From Massilia brevitalea (GTDB lineage: Bacteria; Pseudomonadota; Gammaproteobacteria; Burkholderiales; Burkholderiaceae_D): 64,000 nucleotides of DNA. The stretch is taken from positions 1-64,000 of the forward strand of contig NZ_JAULSI010000012.1 of the NCBI RefSeq assembly GCF_030711405.1, in the 5' to 3' direction. Position numbers and translations under genes: made by a program. The notes beneath the pieces are model-generated. The model saw only the letters and a list, made by a program, of their open reading frames with translations. It ran no database searches and was not told the origin of the DNA. Below, one piece after another: positions 46,675 through 54,878 of this stretch (positions are counted from its first letter, which is position 1; each line of letters opens with the position of its first letter).

Positions 46675-46711
46675 AAAAAATGCCGCCCGGTTGAAACCTG
46701 GCGGTATTTTC
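46675..46711 (+). terminator. Terminator behind the hypothetical gene, derived from the rpoD tail
   Basis: Stem AATGCCGCC / GGCGGTATT followed by TTTT, 41 bp after the stop at 46634. It is part of the duplicated rpoD 3' end and appears to serve the plus-strand gene. Confidence 0.7.
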
Positions 46712-47020
46712 ATGAAGCCAGCAACGGCTTATTTCTCGTGCATTAACCGTATGGAGGGCCGGGCCGCGCTAGGCACCTCGACCCCACGCGCTTACGTGCA
46801 TATCCTTTTGCACGCGGCGGCAGCGCATCGCCCGCCACCCCAAAACCCGGCCACGTCCATCGCTTGCTGTGCGAGCGACACCTCCCTGTCCGTGACTACG
46901 GACCCGTGCGTACCGCGTGGGCACGGAGTGCCCACCCTACGTTACGGCCGCAGGCCGCTGTTGATGTTGGCCGCAGGCCAATCATCATAAAACCCCAGGC
47001 CAACGCGCCGCCGGTCAACA

Positions 47021-47054
47021 AAAAATGCCGCCCGGTCGAAACGGGGCGGCATTT
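47021..47054 (-). terminator. Rho-independent terminator of rpoD
   Basis: Stem AAATGCCGCCC (47023-47033) / GGGCGGCATTT (47044-47054), followed on the minus strand by a T-run, about 20 bp after the rpoD stop. Confidence 0.85.
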
Positions 47055-47072
47055 CACTAAACCGAAATCGGC

Positions 47073-49871
47073 TTATTTCTCGTGCAGGAACGTCTTCAGC
47101 TTGTCCGAACGCGAAGGCTGGCGCAGCTTGCTCATGGCCTTGGCTTCGATCTGGCGAATCCGCTCGCGGGTCACGTCGAACTGCTTGCCGACTTCTTCCA
47201 GCGTGTGGTCGTTCGACATCTCGACGCCATAGCGCATGCGCAGGACCTTGGCTTCGCGCGGGGTCAGCGAGTCCAGCACTTCCTTGATCACGTTGCGCAT
47301 CGACGCGTGCAGTGCGGCGTCCAGCGGGGCCAGGGTGGTGTTGTCCTCGATGAAGTCGCCCAGCTGCGAATCGCCGTCCTCGCCCATCGGGGTTTCCATC
47401 GAAATTGGTTCCTTGGCGATCTTCATGATCTCGCGGACCTTGTTCTCCGGCATTTCCATCTTCTCGGCCAGGGTGGCCAGGTCCGGCTCGCTGCCGGTTT
47501 CCTGCATGATCTGGCGCGAGATGCGGTTCATCTTGTTGATGGTCTCGATCATGTGCACCGGCACGCGGATGGTACGGGCCATGTCGGCGATCGAACGCGT
47601 GATCGCCTGGCGAATCCACCAGGTCGCATAGGTCGAGAATTTATAACCGCGACGGTACTCGAACTTGTCCACCGCCTTCAGCAGGCCGATGTTGCCTTCC
47701 TGGATCAGGTCGAGGAACTGCAGGCCGCGGTTAATATATTTTTTAGCAATGGAAATCACCAGACGCAAATTCGCTACGGTCATTTCGCGCTTCGCGGTAC
47801 GCGCACGCTTTTCGCCGGCAGCCATCTGCTTGTTGATCTTGCGCAGGTCGGCCAGCGGCAGCGCCACGCGTGCCTGCAGGTCGATCATGCGCTGCTGCAG
47901 TTCCTTGATCGCAGGCAGATTACGGCTCAGCACGGCGCTGTACGGGTAGGCGCAGTCGACTTCGCGGTTACCCCACTCCAGGTCGGTTTCGTTGCCCGGG
48001 AAGACCTTGATGAAGTGGGCGCGCGGCATGCCGCAGCGGTTCACGCAGATGTCCAGCACGGCGCGCTCGATGGCACGCACTTCGTCCATCTGGCCGCGCA
48101 GCGAATCGCACAGCTTTTCCACGACTTTCGCCGTGAAGCGGATGCCCAGCAGCTCGTTCGAGATGATGTCCTGCGCCTTCACATACGCAGCCGAACCGTA
48201 GCCGGCGCTCTTGAAAGCGTGGCCCATGCGGTCGAACTGCTCTTCGATCAGCCTGAACTTTTCCAGCGCGCTCTTCTTCAGCTGCGCCAGCTGCTCGGCC
48301 GAGTAGCCGGCCGCGCCGCCGGCCGCGCCGGATTCGCCCTCTTCTTCTTCCTCTTCCTCTTCTTCCTCATCGTCGTCCGAGGCGGCGGCAGGCGGCGGGG
48401 TCGTCGCGGCGGCGTTTTCGTTCAGGTCGACGAAGCCGTCCACGACTTCATCGATCTTCATTTCGTCACTGGCGATCTTGTGCGACAGCGTGATGATTTC
48501 CGAAATCGTGATCGGGCAGGCGGAGATGGCTTGCACCATGTCCTTCAGGCCGCCTTCGATACGCTTGGCGATCTCGATCTCGCCTTCGCGCGTCAGCAGC
48601 GACACCGCGCCCATTTCACGCATGTACATGCGGACCGGGTCGGTGGTGCGGCCGAAGTCGGAGTCGACGGTCGACAGTGCGGTCGCTGCGGCAGCTTCCA
48701 CTTCGTCTTCGCTGGTCGGCGTCACGGCGTTGTCCGACAGCAGCATCATTTCCGCTTCCGGGGCGCGCTCGTAGACGGCGATGCCCATGTCGTTGAAGGT
48801 CGCGATGATGCCTTCGATCGCTTCCGGATCGATGATGTTTTCCGGCAGGTGGTCGTTGATCTCCGCATGGGTCAGGTAGCCGCGCTCCTTGCCCATGTTG
48901 ATCAGGTTGCGCAGCTGCTGGCGGCGCTTTTCCAGTTCCTCGCCCGAGAAACCTTCTTCGCTCAGCACGGCGACGCCCTTGGCCTTGCGCTCGCGCGCCT
49001 TCGACACGGCCTTCAGTTCGGCGCGCTCGACGGCGTTCAGCGCCGCGACTTCGTCGTTCTCCGGCATGAATTCGCTAGGCTTGCGGCCACGGCGGCCCGG
49101 CACCTTGACCTGCGGCAGCAGATAACCGGTGGTGTCGATGGCAGCCAGGGTAGCGGCGTCGGTGGTCTTGCTGACGCTGCTGCCGCCGGCGGTGGCGATC
49201 ACGGTCGGCGCCGCCGCTTCGATGCGGCGCGCGGTGCGGGTGCGCACCACTTTCGGCGCAGCTTCGGCAGCAGCGGCAGTGGCAGAGGTCGATGCGGGGA
49301 CGGCAACGGCGGCGACGGCAGGCGCCGGCTCGTCGGCGGCTTTCAGTGCGGCCAGCTTCGAGGTGCGCTTGCGCACGATGACCGGGGCGACCGCCGGGGT
49401 GGTCGGCACGGTGTAGCCGAGGTCGGCCTCGGGGGCGTCGGCATCGGCAGGCGCAGCGGCGGCAGCCACTGCAGGAGCAGCGGCCACGGGAGCGGCAGCC
49501 GGCTCGGCCTGCTGCACGGGCGGCGCGGCTTCGGCGGCAACCGGGGCAAGGTCGGCGGCAACCGGTGCAGCTTCCACGGCCGGTGCGGTGTCGGCCAGCG
49601 CAACCGGCGCAAGTTCGACCGGCGCTTCAGCAACTGGCGCTTCAGCAACAGGCGTTTCAGCAACAGGCGCTTCAGCGGCAGCGTCCACCGCCTCGGCCTG
49701 CGCCTTCAGCGAGGCCAGGCGCGAACGGGTCTTCACCACCGTTACCTTGGCCGCCGCTTCCGTTTCGAGGAAGTAGGAGGTCGCGGTCTTGGGCACGGCC
49801 AGCTGGGCCGTGGTGGTTTTTGCCGGTGCCTTTTTCGCTGTCAGGGTCAGGGTCTTGGCGGTGTTCTTCAT
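47073..49871 (-). CDS. rpoD: Primary sigma factor RpoD with long Ala/Pro extension
   Basis: A 932-residue sigma-70. Conserved parts are region 1.1 ([20 protein letters not shown], from ~310), region 1.2/2 ([74 protein letters not shown]), region 3 and region 4 ([18 protein letters not shown] [33 protein letters not shown]). A Glu-rich run (EEEEEEEEE) lies in the non-conserved region. It is about 300 residues longer than E. coli RpoD (613), mostly because the first ~270 residues are Ala/Pro/Val-rich with tandem APVAE units. It stands alone; no dnaG or rpsU is adjacent as in many bacteria. Confidence 0.95.
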   Translation of the reverse strand: MKNTAKTLTLTAKKAPAKTTTAQLAVPKTATSYFLETEAAAKVTVVKTRSRLASLKAQAEAVDAAAEAPVAETPVAEAPVAEAPVELAPVALADTAPAVEAAPVAADLAPVAAEAAPPVQQAEPAAAPVAAAPAVAAAAAPADADAPEADLGYTVPTTPAVAPVIVRKRTSKLAALKAADEPAPAVAAVAVPASTSATAAAAEAAPKVVRTRTARRIEAAAPTVIATAGGSSVSKTTDAATLAAIDTTGYLLPQVKVPGRRGRKPSEFMPENDEVAALNAVERAELKAVSKARERKAKGVAVLSEEGFSGEELEKRRQQLRNLINMGKERGYLTHAEINDHLPENIIDPEAIEGIIATFNDMGIAVYERAPEAEMMLLSDNAVTPTSEDEVEAAAATALSTVDSDFGRTTDPVRMYMREMGAVSLLTREGEIEIAKRIEGGLKDMVQAISACPITISEIITLSHKIASDEMKIDEVVDGFVDLNENAAATTPPPAAASDDDEEEEEEEEEEGESGAAGGAAGYSAEQLAQLKKSALEKFRLIEEQFDRMGHAFKSAGYGSAAYVKAQDIISNELLGIRFTAKVVEKLCDSLRGQMDEVRAIERAVLDICVNRCGMPRAHFIKVFPGNETDLEWGNREVDCAYPYSAVLSRNLPAIKELQQRMIDLQARVALPLADLRKINKQMAAGEKRARTAKREMTVANLRLVISIAKKYINRGLQFLDLIQEGNIGLLKAVDKFEYRRGYKFSTYATWWIRQAITRSIADMARTIRVPVHMIETINKMNRISRQIMQETGSEPDLATLAEKMEMPENKVREIMKIAKEPISMETPMGEDGDSQLGDFIEDNTTLAPLDAALHASMRNVIKEVLDSLTPREAKVLRMRYGVEMSNDHTLEEVGKQFDVTRERIRQIEAKAMSKLRQPSRSDKLKTFLHEK

Positions 49872-50436
49872 AAAAAAACTCTCCTGTCGCGGCGGGTGGA
49901 TGCCTGCGAGGTCAATAATTCACCATGGCCTGCTGAGGCCGGGGGAAGGGAAATCGGGAATGGCCCTAGCTAAGGGCGCACTGGCCGCAAATCAAGCCCG
50001 CCTTTTCCTGCGGCAGCATGCGGCAGGGCCGGATGTGCGGTTGGCAGGGAGTCGAAAGGCTGTGATCAAGATTGCGCTGTGCATGTCGGAACGAAAAAAA
50101 GCCCGTCGGATGAAACGGGCTTGTATCTAGACTCGGTTAGGAAGAATAGAAGGGATAGTCGGCATTATGCCTTAAAGCAAGAATTGGTGACAATTGAAAT
50201 ATCCCATAATGGATATAAACAAACCACATAATATTGCCAGACTGTTAGCAAACCACTCTTCCGTCCGTCTGCGCCGGCGCAAGCCGTGCGCAAGGCAAGA
50301 GGCGGATCATACACGATTTCGCGGCACGCGGCGCGAGCCTGGCCGGTTTCATCCGGCGAAGCGCATCCCGCAAATGCCACACGATTGCCGCACTAGTGCG
50401 AGCCCGCATGCTATCCTTCGCTTTCCTGCTATTACC
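49872..50436. other. rpoD/proQ-like divergent spacer
   Basis: 565 bp. It should hold the rpoD promoter (minus strand) and the promoter of the ProQ/FinO gene (plus strand). The only clear signal is a terminator hairpin at 50099-50122 that faces the minus strand. The part from about 50130 to 50270 is AT-rich compared with its surroundings. No tRNA was found, and open frames here lack coding character. Confidence 0.5.
50099..50122 (-). terminator. Orphan terminator upstream of rpoD
   Basis: Stem AAGCCCGT / ACGGGCTT with a long T-run on the minus strand only. No annotated minus-strand gene ends here; it lies 228 bp before the rpoD start codon. Confidence 0.75.
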
Positions 50437-51063
50437 ATGAAGTCAATGAACACCATTAGTCCTGCCGCCGAATCCGACGACGTCACCACCAGCACTCCCG
50501 CCGAGAACACCAGCACGGAAGCGACCACGCCGAGCCCCGCATCGGACAGCGCGCCGGATACCGCGCCGGCTACCGCATCGGATGCCGCGCCGGCTACCCC
50601 GGCGGAGAACGCGCCCGACGTCGCGGCCCCTGCGGCCAGCGCTGCGGCTGCTGCGCCAACGGCGCCAGCCCCGTCGGCCCGTACCCTGCTCAAGCAATTG
50701 CAGCAGCAATTCCCTGCCTTCCGCGACTGCCTGCCGCTGGCCATCGGCATCGACAAGCAGCTGCTGGCGCGCATGCCTGGCCTGGACCGCAAGACCATGC
50801 GGGCCGCCCTCGGCATCCATACCGGCTCGATGCGCTACCTGCGCGCAATGGAAAAGGCCACCGTGCGCTACGACCTCGACGGCACTGCCGGCGCGGAAGT
50901 GACCGACACCCACCGCAGCCACGCCAAGGAGCAGCTGCAGCAGCGCTTCAAGAAGGAAGCCGAGCGCAAGAAGGCTGAAAAAGCCGCCGCTGCCGAAGCC
51001 GAAGCGGCGCGCCTGCGCCAGGAAAAGCTGCAGCAGCTGGCCTCCAAGTTCTCGCGCGGCTGA
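50437..51063 (+). CDS. ProQ/FinO-family RNA chaperone
   Basis: 208 residues. An Ala/Thr/Pro-rich disordered N-terminus (~1-85) is followed by a ProQ/FinO domain (LLKQLQQQFPAFRDCLPLAI, DRKTMRAALGIHTGSMRYLRAM; ~88-150) and a Lys/Ala/Glu-rich helical tail. FinO-domain proteins bind structured small RNAs and mRNA 3' ends. I start at MKSMNTISPAAES (50437); MNTIS at 50446 is an alternative. The stop is 8 bp before the exonuclease gene, so the two RNA-related genes are probably co-transcribed. Confidence 0.85.
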   Translation: MKSMNTISPAAESDDVTTSTPAENTSTEATTPSPASDSAPDTAPATASDAAPATPAENAPDVAAPAASAAAAAPTAPAPSARTLLKQLQQQFPAFRDCLPLAIGIDKQLLARMPGLDRKTMRAALGIHTGSMRYLRAMEKATVRYDLDGTAGAEVTDTHRSHAKEQLQQRFKKEAERKKAEKAAAAEAEAARLRQEKLQQLASKFSRG

Positions 51064-51070
51064 GCGGTCG

Positions 51071-51688
51071 TTGAGCACGAACCTGGGTACCGGCATGCCG
51101 GCCGGAGAGGCCCTGCCTCCCTACGCCGGCATCGCCCTGGCCAATGTGCGGCTCGTGAAAACGCCCGAAGACGCCGCAGCCGCCCTGGCGGCGCTGACGG
51201 CGGCCGACGTGGTCGGCTTCGACACCGAGTCCAAGCCGACCTTCGCCAAGGGCGAGGAATCGACCGGCCCGCACCTGGTGCAGCTTGCCACCGACGACAC
51301 CGCCTACCTGCTGCAGGTAGGCGCGGCGCCGCTGCGCCCGGAACTCCACGCCCTGCTGCGCACCGTGCTCGAGTCGCCGGCCATCCTGAAGGTCGGCTTC
51401 GGCCTGGGCGACGACTTGCGCCGCCTGCGCAGCAAGCTCGGCATCGACACGCAGAACGTGATCGACCTCTCGACCGCGCTGCGCCGCCGCGGCGAACGCA
51501 ACACCCTGGGCGCAAAAACCGCCGTGGCGCGTTTCTTTGCCCAGTCGCTGACGAAATCGAAGCGCATCACCACCACCAACTGGGCGCTGCCGCGCCTGTC
51601 CGAGAAGCAGATCCTGTACGCGGCCGACGACGCCCATGTCGCCCTGCGCATCTACCGCCACTGGCGCGCACAGCCGCCCGCCACTTGA
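51071..51688 (+). CDS. DEDDy 3'-5' exonuclease domain protein (RNase D-like)
   Basis: 205 residues comprising only the nuclease domain. It has the four acidic positions of the DEDDy class: VVGFDTESKP (D, E), VGFGLGDDLRRL (D) and the final YAADDAHVALRIYRHW (Y-x3-D). Family members degrade RNA or DNA from the 3' end; RNase D has extra HRDC domains that are missing here. The only start in range is TTG at 51071, 8 bp after the ProQ/FinO gene. Confidence 0.85.
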   Translation: MSTNLGTGMPAGEALPPYAGIALANVRLVKTPEDAAAALAALTAADVVGFDTESKPTFAKGEESTGPHLVQLATDDTAYLLQVGAAPLRPELHALLRTVLESPAILKVGFGLGDDLRRLRSKLGIDTQNVIDLSTALRRRGERNTLGAKTAVARFFAQSLTKSKRITTTNWALPRLSEKQILYAADDAHVALRIYRHWRAQPPAT

Positions 51689-51813
51689 TGCCCGCAACAA
51701 CCTGGCAGAAAACCTATCATTGTTGACTGCTCCGGTTTAACAATTGGCGCGGTAGTATTCCTGTGGCAACAACGCCTGCATAACAAGTGACCACGTCACC
51801 ACGGGAGAGCGCA

Positions 51814-52221
51814 TTGAAACACCTGAAGACCATCTTTTCCTACCTCCTCATCATTGGCGCCGGCATCGCCATCGGCACCATTGCGCCGCGTGTGCCGCAA
51901 TGGCTCAAGGGTGACTACACTGAAGGCAACTACGCCGCCTACTTCCCGAACCCCAGCACCAAGGTCGTGATGTACGGCACCTCCACCTGTCCCTATTGCG
52001 CCAAGGCGCGCGAGTACCTGGACCAACGCGGCATCGCCTATGCCGACTACGACGTGCAGAAGTCGCCCGCCGCCAAGGAAGCTTTCAGCAAGCTCGACGG
52101 CAAAGGCGTGCCGCTGATCCTGATCGGCAACCGCCGGATCGACGGCTTCAACGCCCCCGTCTACGACGACGCGCTGAAGAACGCCGGCATCGCGCCGCGC
52201 ACGGTGGCGCAGTCGCAATAG
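51814..52221 (+). CDS. Membrane-anchored glutaredoxin-like protein
   Basis: 135 residues from the TTG at 51814, which has GGGAGAG 4-5 nt before it. A membrane segment (IFSYLLIIGAGIAIGTIAP, residues ~5-23) is followed by a glutaredoxin fold with active site CPYC in GTSTCPYCAKAREYL and the cis-Pro VPLILIGNRRIDGF. The fold probably faces the periplasm, where it could reduce disulfides or glutathione adducts. It stands directly before two genes for small Cys-rich secreted peptides and two cytochrome c genes, all of which have cysteines needing redox control. Confidence 0.82.
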   Translation: MKHLKTIFSYLLIIGAGIAIGTIAPRVPQWLKGDYTEGNYAAYFPNPSTKVVMYGTSTCPYCAKAREYLDQRGIAYADYDVQKSPAAKEAFSKLDGKGVPLILIGNRRIDGFNAPVYDDALKNAGIAPRTVAQSQ

Positions 52222-52264
52222 TCTCTGGCCTGACGCGCGGCCCGGACGCGCGTAGCTCCCCCCT

Positions 52265-52306
52265 TTTTTCGCAACGCGATGCCGCGTGAACAGACGGCGC
52301 GGCATC
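52265..52306 (+). promoter_or_regulatory. Conserved leader with dyad before Cys-peptide gene 1
   Basis: TTTTTTCGCAA followed by a 9-bp perfect stem GATGCCGCG (52278-52286) / CGCGGCATC (52298-52306) with loop TGAACAGACGG. Almost the same block recurs before the second peptide gene (52512-52557). No T-run follows the stem, so it is not a terminator; it is a candidate 5'-UTR or operator element. Confidence 0.5.
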
Positions 52307-52339
52307 GTTCTCCCATCAGGTCTGTACCAGGAGACACAC

Positions 52340-52495
52340 ATGAAACGCAAAGTCGCATTGTTCCTGTTCGCCCTCAGCTTCGGCCTGTCGGCTGCCCACG
52401 CCGCCAACCCGGCGCATTGCAACAAGCTGTACCAGCTCTGCACCGACGACCCGGACCTTTGCTACGAGCAGCTGCTCGCCTGCCTGGCGCGCTGA
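52340..52495 (+). CDS. Small secreted four-Cys peptide, copy 1
   Basis: 51 residues: MKRKVALFLFALSFGLSAAH is a signal peptide cut after AHA (residue ~21), leaving ~30 residues with cysteines spaced exactly C-x6-C-x6-C-x6-C (C27, C34, C41, C48). AGGAGA lies 6 nt upstream of the ATG. It is a close paralogue of the next gene: the same MKRK...FLFALS signal, the AHAANP junction and the same Cys spacing, with the residues between them largely changed. The four Cys could form two disulfides holding a helical hairpin or bind a metal. I know no family. Confidence 0.8.
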   Translation: MKRKVALFLFALSFGLSAAHAANPAHCNKLYQLCTDDPDLCYEQLLACLAR

Positions 52496-52511
52496 CCGGC
52501 TGCTGATCTTT

Positions 52512-52560
52512 ATTTTTTTCGCAATATTGATGCCACGCAAACAGACGGCGCGGTATAATT
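52512..52560 (+). promoter_or_regulatory. Conserved leader with dyad before Cys-peptide gene 2
   Basis: TTTTTTTCGCAA, then GATGCCACGCAAACAGACGG and CGCGGTAT, matching the leader of copy 1 except that the stem is weakened (two changes) and the sequence runs into TATAAT at 52554-52559, a plausible -10 box. It is about 34 bp before the second ATG. Confidence 0.5.
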
Positions 52561-52593
52561 CTGTTATCCGTCTGTCCCACCGGAGAGATGCAC

Positions 52594-52749
52594 ATGAAAC
52601 GCAAGTTCGCATGGTTTTTGTTTGCCCTCAGCCTTGGCACCACGGCGGCGCATGCCGCTAACCCGGACCTGTGCTGGAAGTTCTACCGGGTCTGCGACCC
52701 CTTCGTATCGGATTGCTGGGCAGAATACGAGGCTTGCCTGGCAAGCTGA
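52594..52749 (+). CDS. Small secreted four-Cys peptide, copy 2
   Basis: 51 residues: signal peptide MKRKFAWFLFALSLGTTAAH, cut after AHA, then ~30 residues with the same C-x6-C-x6-C-x6-C pattern (C27, C34, C41, C48), ending EACLAS. A GGAGAG ribosome site precedes the ATG. Compared with copy 1 the mature part is more aromatic and acidic (CWKFYRVC, CWAEYEAC against CNKLYQLC, CYEQLLAC). Only Cys, the first helix-cap AANP and the CLA end are kept, so the fold is under selection while surface residues diverge. It lies 68 bp before a diheme cytochrome gene. Confidence 0.8.
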   Translation: MKRKFAWFLFALSLGTTAAHAANPDLCWKFYRVCDPFVSDCWAEYEACLAS

Positions 52750-52817
52750 CACGCCGCCCGTTTCGACGTGACACCCGGCCGGCGCGCAGCCGGCCTCGCA
52801 ACGACAGGAAAACCGAT

Positions 52818-53573
52818 TTGACGACCAGCCGGCTCTGCTTTTCACTGTTTGGTGCAGCCGCAGCGCGCAGCCTGGCAGGTGCCGTGCTGGCCTTCTTGTC
52901 CTTCGGCGTCGCCGCCCAGCCGCAAGCGCAGGCAGCGCGCACCATCCCCGACACCCTCGAGCAGCGCATTGCCGCCTGCATTGCCTGCCACGCGCCGAAA
53001 GACACAGCCGGCACGCGCGCCGGCGGCGTCTACTTCCCGCGCATCGCCGGCAAGCCCGCCGGCTATCTCTACAACCAGCTGGCGAACTTCCGCGAAGGGC
53101 GGCGCCAGTATCCGCTGATGACCTGGATGGTGAACCACCTGTCCGATCCCTACCTGCACGAGATCGCCGACCACTTCGCGCACCAGCATCCGGCGGTGCC
53201 GGCCCCGCCGCCGGCGCGCGAACCTGCCGCCGTGCTGGCGCGCGGCGAGCAGCTGGTGCGGCGCGGCGACCCGGCACTGAAGCTGCCGGCCTGCGTGGCC
53301 TGCCACGGCGCGCGCCTGGGCGGCGTGGCGCCCGGCATCCCCGGCCTGCTGAATTTGCCGCGCGATTACATGAACGCCCAGCTCGGCGCCTGGCGCAACG
53401 GTGTGCGCCGCGCGCATGCGCCCGACTGCATGGCGACGATTGCGGCGCGCCTGAACCCGGGTGACGTGGCCGCCATCTCGGCCTGGCTGGCCGGCCAGCC
53501 GACGCCGCCCGACCTGCGTCCGCTGGAACGGCCCGAGCACCCGCTCCCGATGGCCTGCGGCAGCGCGCCATGA
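52818..53573 (+). CDS. Diheme cytochrome c (c4-like)
   Basis: 251 residues from a TTG with AGGAA upstream. A signal peptide or anchor of about 40 residues is followed by two cytochrome c domains with CIACH (residues ~54-58) and CVACH (~157-161). The sequence also carries the Tyr/Phe-rich RIAGKPAGYLYNQLANFREGRR segment typical of c4/c5-class carriers and later NLPRDYMNAQLGAWRNG. Such periplasmic carriers shuttle electrons to oxidases or from dehydrogenases. Its stop overlaps the start of the triheme cytochrome gene (ATGA), so the two form one unit. Confidence 0.88.
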   Translation: MTTSRLCFSLFGAAAARSLAGAVLAFLSFGVAAQPQAQAARTIPDTLEQRIAACIACHAPKDTAGTRAGGVYFPRIAGKPAGYLYNQLANFREGRRQYPLMTWMVNHLSDPYLHEIADHFAHQHPAVPAPPPAREPAAVLARGEQLVRRGDPALKLPACVACHGARLGGVAPGIPGLLNLPRDYMNAQLGAWRNGVRRAHAPDCMATIAARLNPGDVAAISAWLAGQPTPPDLRPLERPEHPLPMACGSAP

Positions 53574-54847
53574 GCCGGCGCGCCCGCCTCCTCGCCGGCG
53601 CCGTGCTGGGCGCGCTGGCCGCATTGGCCATCGCCGTCGCCCTCGCCTGGCCGCGCGAACAGTTCGTGCCGGCCGCCTCGCCCGAGGCCTGGGGCCCCAC
53701 CTCGGCCAACATCGCGCGCGGCGCCTATCTGGCCCGTGCCGGCGACTGCATGGCCTGCCACAGCGCACGCGGCGGCGCCCCGTATGCCGGCGGACGCGCC
53801 ATGGAAACGCCCTTCGGCACCCTGTTTACGCCGAACATCACCCCGGACCGCGCCACCGGCATCGGCAAGTGGAGCGCCGACGATTTCTGGAACGCCCTCC
53901 ACAACGGCAAGTCGCGCGACGGCCGCCTGCTGTATCCGGCCTTCCCCTACACCAGCTACACCAAGGTCTCGCGCGCCGATTCCGACGCGCTGTTCGCCTG
54001 GCTGCGCAGCCTGCCGCCGCGCCCGGCGCAGAACCGTGCGCACGCCCTGCGCTTTCCCTACGACAGCCAGTTCGCCCTGGCCGGCTGGCGCCTGCTGTAT
54101 TTCAAGCCGGGCGTGTTCGAAGAGGATGCGAAACGCGGCGCGCAGTGGAACCGCGGCGCCTACCTGGTCGAGGGCCTCGGCCATTGCAGCGCCTGCCACA
54201 GCACGCGTAACCGCTTCGGCGCCTCGGACGATGGCCTGGGAGGCGGCCTGATTCCGACGATCGGCTGGTATGCGCCTTCGCTCACGTCCGACGGCGAAGC
54301 GGGCCTGGGCAAGTGGAAGGAAGAGCACATCGTGCAGCTGCTGCGTACCGGCGTGGCGCCCGGGGCCAGCGTCACCGGGCCGATGGCCGAGGTCGTGGCG
54401 CAGAGCCTGCAGCACATGAACGAAGCCGACGTGCGGGCGATGGCGGTGTACCTGAAATCGCTGCCGGGCGGATCGTCCCCGGCGCGCGAGCCGGCGCCGC
54501 GCGCGCCGGAACAAGTGCTGGAAGAAGGCAGCCGCCTGTACCGCCAGCATTGCGCGGCCTGCCACGGCGAGCGCGGCGAAGGCCTCGGGCCCTACCCTGC
54601 GCTGGCGGGCAACCGGGCGCTGAGCCTGGCGGAGCCGGTGAACGCGATCCGCGTGGTGCTGAACGGCGGCTTTGCGCCGGCGACCGCGGGCAATCCGCGC
54701 CCGTACGGCATGCCGCCCTTCAGTCACGTGCTGGACGATGCCCAGGTGGCGACGCTGGTCACTTACCTGCGCGCCAGCTGGGGCAATGCGGCGGCGCCGG
54801 TGTCGAGCGCGCAGGTGAACCGGTATCGGGCGGTGCCGCTCGATTAG
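53570..54847 (+). CDS. Triheme cytochrome c (alcohol dehydrogenase subunit-like)
   Basis: 425 residues: N-terminal membrane/signal segment (8-27), then CMACH (residues ~61-65), CSACH (~205-209) and CAACH (~326-330). The layout matches the cytochrome subunit of membrane-bound alcohol or gluconate dehydrogenases and is paralogous to the protein at 36218-37639 (shared PFGTxxTPNITPDxxTGIG, GAYLVxxLGHCxxCH). No catalytic dehydrogenase subunit is adjacent, so it may work with a flavo- or quinoprotein encoded elsewhere, or with the diheme cytochrome it overlaps. Confidence 0.9.
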   Translation: MSRRARLLAGAVLGALAALAIAVALAWPREQFVPAASPEAWGPTSANIARGAYLARAGDCMACHSARGGAPYAGGRAMETPFGTLFTPNITPDRATGIGKWSADDFWNALHNGKSRDGRLLYPAFPYTSYTKVSRADSDALFAWLRSLPPRPAQNRAHALRFPYDSQFALAGWRLLYFKPGVFEEDAKRGAQWNRGAYLVEGLGHCSACHSTRNRFGASDDGLGGGLIPTIGWYAPSLTSDGEAGLGKWKEEHIVQLLRTGVAPGASVTGPMAEVVAQSLQHMNEADVRAMAVYLKSLPGGSSPAREPAPRAPEQVLEEGSRLYRQHCAACHGERGEGLGPYPALAGNRALSLAEPVNAIRVVLNGGFAPATAGNPRPYGMPPFSHVLDDAQVATLVTYLRASWGNAAAPVSSAQVNRYRAVPLD

Positions 54848-54878
54848 CCATGTCGATCAACGTGAACATTCAATACCG

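Larger units (their letters stand above)
46635..47072. repeat. Gene-free stretch: duplicated rpoD tail, composite repeat, terminators
   Basis: Bases about 46672-46742 match 47018-47087 (terminator hairpin plus the last six codons of rpoD, GGCTTATTTCTCGTGCA), so the 3' end of rpoD exists twice. Between them lies a second composite repeat (about 46775-46940) whose right palindrome CCGCGTGGGCACGGAGTGCC is intact at 46913-46940 and whose left one is decayed. No gene is present. Confidence 0.65.

Noticed and set aside
47082-49973. 963-codon plus-strand open frame opposite rpoD
   Set aside because: Antisense to rpoD; the runs of Arg, Gly and Phe are complements of rpoD Ala/Glu codons.
50165-50380. 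71-codon minus-strand frame between rpoD and the ProQ-like gene
   Set aside because: No ribosome site or family signal. It ends before the orphan terminator, but coding character is weak; a non-coding transcript is the better guess.
52278-52306. Hairpin before Cys-peptide gene 1 considered as the glutaredoxin terminator
   Set aside because: The T-run precedes the stem on the plus strand, and the same block recurs before gene 2, which fits a leader element better.
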